Shown here: positions 6,379 to 10,328 of the stretch, piece by piece
How positions within the stretch are numbered: the first letter of the stretch is position 1
How the letters are laid out: each line of letters opens with the position of its first letter
Assembly (NCBI GenBank): GCA_013298455.1
Contig: JAAFHR010000072.1
Coordinates: 630-10,957, forward strand
Direction: 5' to 3'
DNA length: 10,328 nucleotides
From: Betaproteobacteria bacterium
GTDB lineage: Bacteria; Pseudomonadota; Gammaproteobacteria; Burkholderiales; Casimicrobiaceae
Program-made: the position numbers and the translations under genes
Notes under the pieces: model-generated
Told to the model about the DNA's origin: nothing
Seen by the model: the letters and a program-made list of their open reading frames with translations, nothing else
Database searches by the model: none

Positions 6379-6852
6379 TCAAGCCGCATCAGGCAACGGC
6401 AACGCCGTCGCAAATTTGCCTCGCTTCGTGGCAAACCGAGTCCGCACATTTCGCACATTATTCGCTGCGGAAAACACTCGCTGCACCAGCGCGTTGTACT
6501 GCGTCATGCCCGTCAACGCCAACACCAGCGTGAAGTCCACGCTCGGTGCGGTTCGATAGCACTGCTGGATTTCCGGCGCGATGATGGCTAGCTTTTCGAA
6601 CGCGTCGAAGGCTTCGGCGTGTTGATCCGACAAGGTAATTTCCGTGATCGCGATGAGCACGTCGCGAATTTTCTCGGGCGACAAAATCGCCACGTTTCGT
6701 TCGATCACGCCCGAATCGGTGAGCGCTCGAACACGGCGCAGCGTTGTGGCGGGCGACGCGAACACGCGCTCGGCCAGCGCTTGGTTGGTCAGCCCGGAAT
6801 CGCACTGCAGCGCGGTGAGAATTCGAAGGTCGAGTTCGTCGAATGAATTCAT
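6379..6852 (-). CDS. Lrp/AsnC-family transcriptional regulator
   Basis: A 157-residue DNA-binding regulator. Residues about 5-55 form the winged helix-turn-helix (LDLRILTALQCDSGLTNQAL, then ASPATTLRRVRALTDSGVIE). Residues about 65-145 form the RAM/effector domain, with the CYRTAPSVDFTLVLAL strand-turn-strand corresponding to the family's ligand- and oligomer-forming region. Family members bind DNA as dimers to octamers and often respond to amino acids; no ligand can be assigned from sequence. It is transcribed away from glmS across a 316-base gap, which favours autoregulation and possible control of glmS, by inference only. It converges on mutM. The start ATG is followed immediately by the typical LDLRIL helix region, so the start is likely correct. 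Orthology to global Lrp is not claimed. Confidence 0.94.
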   Translation of the reverse strand: MNSFDELDLRILTALQCDSGLTNQALAERVFASPATTLRRVRALTDSGVIERNVAILSPEKIRDVLIAITEITLSDQHAEAFDAFEKLAIIAPEIQQCYRTAPSVDFTLVLALTGMTQYNALVQRVFSAANNVRNVRTRFATKRGKFATALPLPDAA

Positions 6853-7168
6853 TGCTTAAATTTACTTATTTTTTGAACTAATCTAGCGTTGCAACGCGCT
6901 AGTGAAATTATCTTTCATATCAAACCGCAATTTTGCAGCACTCGTCATCGTTTCGTGAATAAGCTTCACCCATTGAAATGAACAAAGACGGCGTCACTCG
7001 CCACGCCGTCATTCCCGCGCAGGCGGGAATCCATGGTGGTTGAGGAGAAATGCGCCCTTGGGGCACAACTCTTACGCCACGATGGATTCCCGCCTGCGCG
7101 GGAATGACAACCGTGGGCAGTGATCGCTCTTTCGGACGCGTAGCGAACCGGCCGGAGAAAGAAACACC
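6853..7168. promoter_or_regulatory. Divergent lrp-type / glmS intergenic region
   Basis: This 316-base spacer must hold both promoters. The half near the regulator is AT-rich and contains the interrupted palindrome CTAGCG-N8-CGCTAG (6883-6902), whose centre TTGCAA is itself palindromic, a plausible operator for a dimeric regulator. On the minus strand that TTGCAA could act as a -35 about 17 bases from an A-rich -10-like sequence, but the match is weak. The glmS-proximal half is occupied by the repeat pair at 7008-7108. Nothing resembles the glmS ribozyme of Gram-positive bacteria. Confidence 0.5.
7008..7108. repeat. REP-like inverted-repeat pair, type A, copy 2 (upstream of glmS)
   Basis: Arms 7008-7034 and 7082-7108 are perfect 27-base inverted copies; similarity continues inward with one mismatch to 7039 and 7077. 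Each arm has an internal perfect stem ATTCCCGC/GCGGGAAT. The sequence is close to the pair at 501-600, including the adjoining CCATGGTGG. It ends about 60 bases before the glmS start, so it is transcribed in the glmS leader if the promoter lies upstream. Confidence 0.88.
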
Positions 7169-9007
7169 ATGTGCGGAATTGTCGGCGCGGTCGCGTCACG
7201 AAACATCACCCCGATCCTCGTTGAAGGGCTCAAACGGCTTGAATACCGCGGCTACGATTCCTGCGGCGTGGCCGTGCATTCCGGCGGCGCTCTAAAGCGC
7301 GCTCGGAGCGTGAGCCGCGTGGCGGAGCTTGATCGCGAAGTGCTCGACACGAAACTCGAAGGCTTCACCGGCATCGCACACACTCGCTGGGCAACCCACG
7401 GCGCACCCGCCGTTCGAAACGCGCATCCGCATTTCAGCCGTGATCCCGAGGCTGCGCGGATCGCGCTCGTTCACAACGGCATCATTGAAAACCATGATGA
7501 ACTCCGGGGCGAACTCAAAGCCCGTGGCTACAGCTTTGAGAGCCAAACCGATACCGAAGTGATCGTGCACTTGATCGATTATTTGTACGACGGAGATTTG
7601 TTTGCCGCCGTTCAAAGCGCGGTGAAACGGCTGCACGGCGCTTATGCAATTGCGGCAATATGTCGCGACGAACCGCATCGCGTCGTCGGCGCACGCGCCG
7701 GTTCGCCGCTGATCGTGGGCGTGGGTAAAGGCGAAAACTTTTTGGCGAGCGATGCGATGGCGCTAGCCGGTGTGACCGATCAAATCATCTACCTTGAAGA
7801 AGGTGATGTGATCGACGTGCAGCTCGGTCGGGTGTGGATTTACGATGCAGCGGGCCGAGAGCAAAGCAGCGCTGAGCGCCCCGTGAAAACGGTGCTCGCG
7901 CATTCCGGCGCGGTGGAGCTTGGCCCATATCGACACTACATGCAAAAGGAGATTTTCGAGCAGCCGCGTGCCATTGGCGACACGCTGCAAGGCGTTGAAG
8001 GCATCGTGCCCGATCTCTTCGGAGACAACGCGGCGTCGGTGTTTTCGAGGATCGACAACGTGCTCATCTTGGCCTGCGGCACGAGCTACTACTCGGGGCT
8101 CACCGCAAAATATTGGTTAGAGGCGATTGCAAAAATCCCTTGCAACGTTGAAGTGGCGAGCGAATATCGCTACCGCGATAGCGTACCCAATCCGAACACG
8201 CTCGTCGTCACCATCTCGCAGTCGGGCGAAACGGCCGACACCTTGGCAGCGCTTAAACACGCCAAATCACTCGGCATGCAGCACACGCTAACGATTTGCA
8301 ACGTAGCAACGAGCGCCATGGTGCGAGAGTGTGCGCTGCACTACATCACCCGCGCTGGCGTTGAAATCGGAGTCGCGTCGACCAAAGCTTTTACAACGCA
8401 ACTCGCTGGATTATTTCTACTCACGCTGACCCTCGCCAAGCAACGCGGTCATCTCTCGCGAGAGGGCGAACTCGAGCACCTCAAAGCGCTCCGCCACTTG
8501 CCCACCGCGCTGCAAGCCGTGTTGGCACTTGAACCGCAAGTCATCGCCTGGGCGCAAGAGTTTTCGCGCAAAGAAAACTCACTCTTTTTAGGGCGCGGAC
8601 TGCACTATCCCATCGCGCTAGAGGGCGCGCTAAAGCTCAAAGAAATCAGCTACATCCACGCCGAAGCCTACCCTGCGGGCGAGCTCAAGCATGGTCCTTT
8701 GGCCTTGGTGACCGACGCCATGCCCGTCGTCGTGGTCGCCCCCAACGACAGTCTGATCGAAAAACTCAAAAGCAATTTGCAAGAAGTGCGGGCGCGTGGC
8801 GGAGAGCTCTTTGTGTTCGCCGACGGCGATAGCGCGATCAGCAACAGCGAAGGCGTACACGTGATTCGGATGCCCGAGCATTACGGCGTGCTCTCGCCCA
8901 TTCTGCACGTCGTGCCGCTACAGCTTTTGGCGTATCACACCGCTACGGCGCGGGGTACTGATGTGGACAAACCGCGCAATTTGGCAAAGAGTGTGACGGT
9001 GGAGTGA
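7169..9007 (+). CDS. glmS: Glutamine--fructose-6-phosphate aminotransferase (isomerizing)
   Basis: GlmS converts fructose-6-phosphate and glutamine to glucosamine-6-phosphate and glutamate, the first step toward UDP-GlcNAc for peptidoglycan and LPS. The 612-residue product compares with 609 in E. coli. It has the N-terminal class II glutaminase domain with nucleophile Cys2 (MCGIVGAV), RWATHG at 73-78 and HNGIIENH at about 102-109. Two sugar-isomerase (SIS) domains follow: SQSGETADT begins at residue 350, then GVEIGVASTKAFTTQL, and later ALEGALKLKEISYIHAEAY and GELKHGPLAL. The C-terminal PRNLAKSVTVE carries the catalytic Lys607 that closes the active site. GGAG at 7154-7157 lies 11 bases before the ATG. 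The gene stands downstream of a divergent Lrp-type regulator; glmU is not in the window. No defects are seen. Confidence 0.99.
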   Translation: MCGIVGAVASRNITPILVEGLKRLEYRGYDSCGVAVHSGGALKRARSVSRVAELDREVLDTKLEGFTGIAHTRWATHGAPAVRNAHPHFSRDPEAARIALVHNGIIENHDELRGELKARGYSFESQTDTEVIVHLIDYLYDGDLFAAVQSAVKRLHGAYAIAAICRDEPHRVVGARAGSPLIVGVGKGENFLASDAMALAGVTDQIIYLEEGDVIDVQLGRVWIYDAAGREQSSAERPVKTVLAHSGAVELGPYRHYMQKEIFEQPRAIGDTLQGVEGIVPDLFGDNAASVFSRIDNVLILACGTSYYSGLTAKYWLEAIAKIPCNVEVASEYRYRDSVPNPNTLVVTISQSGETADTLAALKHAKSLGMQHTLTICNVATSAMVRECALHYITRAGVEIGVASTKAFTTQLAGLFLLTLTLAKQRGHLSREGELEHLKALRHLPTALQAVLALEPQVIAWAQEFSRKENSLFLGRGLHYPIALEGALKLKEISYIHAEAYPAGELKHGPLALVTDAMPVVVVAPNDSLIEKLKSNLQEVRARGGELFVFADGDSAISNSEGVHVIRMPEHYGVLSPILHVVPLQLLAYHTATARGTDVDKPRNLAKSVTVE

Positions 9008-9206
9008 CCGTAGCGTCGTCGAAGCCGCTCGCGCCCGTTGGTTTGGATAAACAAGCCAAAACAATTCAGAATCGTCTACATCGGGTGTAGCATAAGGGGT
9101 GAATGCGAATCGGCACAACGACACGGTGAGCTAAACAGTTGCGGTCATCGTTTTGCCCTCGCGTAACCTGACGCTTTGCGTCCCAACAGTCATCGGGGGA
9201 AATCGT
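9008..9206. other. Spacer between glmS and the Ig-like protein gene
   Basis: No gene is seen. It holds a possible glmS terminator hairpin at 9038-9059 (TTGGTTTG/CAAGCCAA, 8 bp with one G-U pair, 6-base loop) but without a following T-run, plus two short stems at 9076-9090 and 9170-9182 (GACGC-TTT-GCGTC). A promoter for the downstream gene is presumably here; I find no convincing -35/-10 pair. Confidence 0.45.
9195..9200 (+). promoter_or_regulatory. Ribosome binding site of the Ig-like protein gene
   Basis: GGGGGA lies 6 bases before the ATG at 9207-9209. Together with the signal peptide that follows immediately, it decides the start of the partial gene. Confidence 0.6.
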
Positions 9207-10328
9207 ATGAGATCATTTTTCCGGCGGGTGATGCAATCACTACGTCACGTTTTCGTCGGCTGCGCGCTTGTTGTGATGTCGCAATCCAGCGCAACATTTG
9301 CCGCCGCAATCATCATTGACAATTTCTCCGGTACGTTGGGTATCGGAGGGCGCACTTTCTCCGGAAACCAATTCGGCGGCATGGGCAGCGCGCCCACGTT
9401 CGTAGAGGCCGGCGGCGTGGGCACGATTTCGCTCGCGCCGGTGAATTCGATCGTTTCGGGGTCGCTCATTTACGCACCGGCATCGGGCACGGTCGATTTG
9501 ACCGGCGGCGGCACCAACACTCAATTTCTCATTGAATACTCTGACGTGGTGTCGCAGTCGGGCGTGGACGGCACCCAAGTCTCGAATCTTTTCATTACGA
9601 TCAACACGACCTCTGGCCAGCGAACTGCGTCGTTCGGTGTTGCCGACGGTCAATCCAACATGGCCTTACCGTTTACGAGCTTCACAGGCAGCGGAAATCT
9701 CACCGCCGTCACCTCGGTTGTGCTGGGCTTCTTCTCTGTTAGCAACACGCTCGACGGCACGGTTGGCATTGATCGAGTTTGGGTCAGTCCACCCGCTGGA
9801 GCAGTTCCCACACCGCCCGTTGCATCCATCACGGGAATAACCCCCTCGCCGACCGCATCCGCAACCATCAATTTTCGACTGTCGTTTTTTAACAATACGT
9901 CCCCACCGCCCACCGTTACCGGCCTGACCAACTCCGACATCACACTATCGGGCACGGCGGGCGCAACAACCGTCAACGTCACTGGCTCAGGCTCGGTCTA
10001 CAACATTGCCGTGACGGGGATGACGACCTCGGGCACCGTGATTGCGACCTTAGGTGCCAACACGGTACAAGACCTGTTTTCGCAAAGCAATACTGGCGCT
10101 TCGGTTAGCCCAACGGTGAACTACGTGATTCCGCCAACCTTCACTAACGGCCCACCGCCGAACACCGCAACCATCGGAGCGGCGTACGGCCCCTTTACCT
10201 ACACCGCCTCGGGTGGCACACCCATTACTTTTTCAACGTTCAGCGGCTCGCTTCCGACGGGCCTGACGATGAGTGCAGCGGGGGCCATCACGGGCACACC
10301 CACAACGATTGGAAACTTTAGTGGCGTT
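9207..10328 (+). CDS. Exported protein with bacterial Ig-like domains (partial, 374 codons)
   Basis: The frame is open from the ATG to the window edge. The N-terminus MRSFFRRVMQSLRHVF has a basic n-region, a hydrophobic core (15-24) and likely cleavage near residues 32-34 (SATFAAA), so the protein is exported. Residues about 35-195 are a Gly/Thr/Ser-rich beta-type region beginning IIIDNFSGTLGIGG; I do not recognise its family. After a Pro-rich linker (195-205), residues about 205-307 resemble bacterial Ig-like modules of the kind with 'NSDITLSGTAGATTVNVTGS', ending VSPTVNYV. From about 309 a second module (PPNTATIGAAYGPFTYTASG, then SLPTGLTMSAAGAITGTPTT) matches the putative Ig domain He_PIG. 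Proteins of this build are usually long cell-surface or secreted proteins, and in betaproteobacteria some end in a CTERM sorting tail; the C-terminus is outside the window, so anchoring and length are unknown. No adhesive or enzymatic function can be assigned. Confidence 0.88.
   Translation, partial: MRSFFRRVMQSLRHVFVGCALVVMSQSSATFAAAIIIDNFSGTLGIGGRTFSGNQFGGMGSAPTFVEAGGVGTISLAPVNSIVSGSLIYAPASGTVDLTGGGTNTQFLIEYSDVVSQSGVDGTQVSNLFITINTTSGQRTASFGVADGQSNMALPFTSFTGSGNLTAVTSVVLGFFSVSNTLDGTVGIDRVWVSPPAGAVPTPPVASITGITPSPTASATINFRLSFFNNTSPPPTVTGLTNSDITLSGTAGATTVNVTGSGSVYNIAVTGMTTSGTVIATLGANTVQDLFSQSNTGASVSPTVNYVIPPTFTNGPPPNTATIGAAYGPFTYTASGGTPITFSTFSGSLPTGLTMSAAGAITGTPTTIGNFSGV

Noticed and set aside
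6853..7168. glmS ribozyme/riboswitch
   Set aside because: That element belongs to Gram-positive lineages; the leader here shows a REP-like pair and no ribozyme core that I can recognise.
9038..9059. Intrinsic terminator of glmS
   Set aside because: The 8-bp stem is present but lacks a T-run on either strand, so it is recorded only as a possible hairpin.
9240..9653. 137-codon minus-strand frame opposite the Ig-like protein gene
   Set aside because: It has no ribosome site or recognisable motif and lies antisense to a frame with a signal peptide and Ig-like modules.

Overview
The window looks like chromosomal backbone from a betaproteobacterium, most likely of the Burkholderiales. The main evidence is gene order. 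On the minus strand, reading right to left, a TPR protein, lolB, ispE, tRNA-Gln(TTG), prs and rplY follow one another, with mutM divergent from the TPR gene. This is an arrangement I know from betaproteobacteria. Coding sequence is moderately GC-rich and the proteins are Gram-negative in type (an outer-membrane lipoprotein receptor, Sec signal peptides).

Layout. 1-373 (-) is the 5' part of rplY (CTC-type L25), cut by the window edge. 374-607 is a spacer holding a REP-like inverted-repeat pair. 608-1570 (-) is prs. 1612-1648 is a strong intrinsic terminator just downstream of tRNA-Gln (1662-1736, -). 1793-2665 (-) is ispE and 2646-3434 (-) is lolB, which overlap; the lolB 5' end is occupied by another repeat pair. 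3435-5195 (-) is a secreted or periplasmic TPR protein. 5263-6084 (+) is mutM. 6085-6378 is a spacer with a markedly AT-rich patch and a third kind of inverted repeat. 6379-6852 (-) is an Lrp/AsnC regulator. 6853-7168 is a divergent regulatory region with a second copy of the first REP-like pair. 7169-9007 (+) is glmS. 9207-10328 (+) is the first 374 codons of a large exported Ig-like-domain protein that runs off the right edge.

Functions. The leftward cluster combines ribosome and translation supply (L25, tRNA-Gln), PRPP synthesis (Prs), isoprenoid precursor synthesis (IspE) and lipoprotein delivery to the outer membrane (LolB). MutM repairs oxidised guanine. GlmS commits fructose-6-phosphate to amino sugars for peptidoglycan and LPS. 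The Lrp-type regulator is divergent from glmS and may share its promoter region.

I found no CRISPR array, transposase, prophage gene, toxin-antitoxin pair or recognisable defence system. The less ordinary material is the set of four paired REP-like repeats (three sequence types), one of which has become the N-terminal coding region of the lolB frame; the unusual tRNA-Gln T-stem; the AT-rich patch after mutM; and the partial Ig-like surface protein. I see no convincing undescribed multi-gene system.
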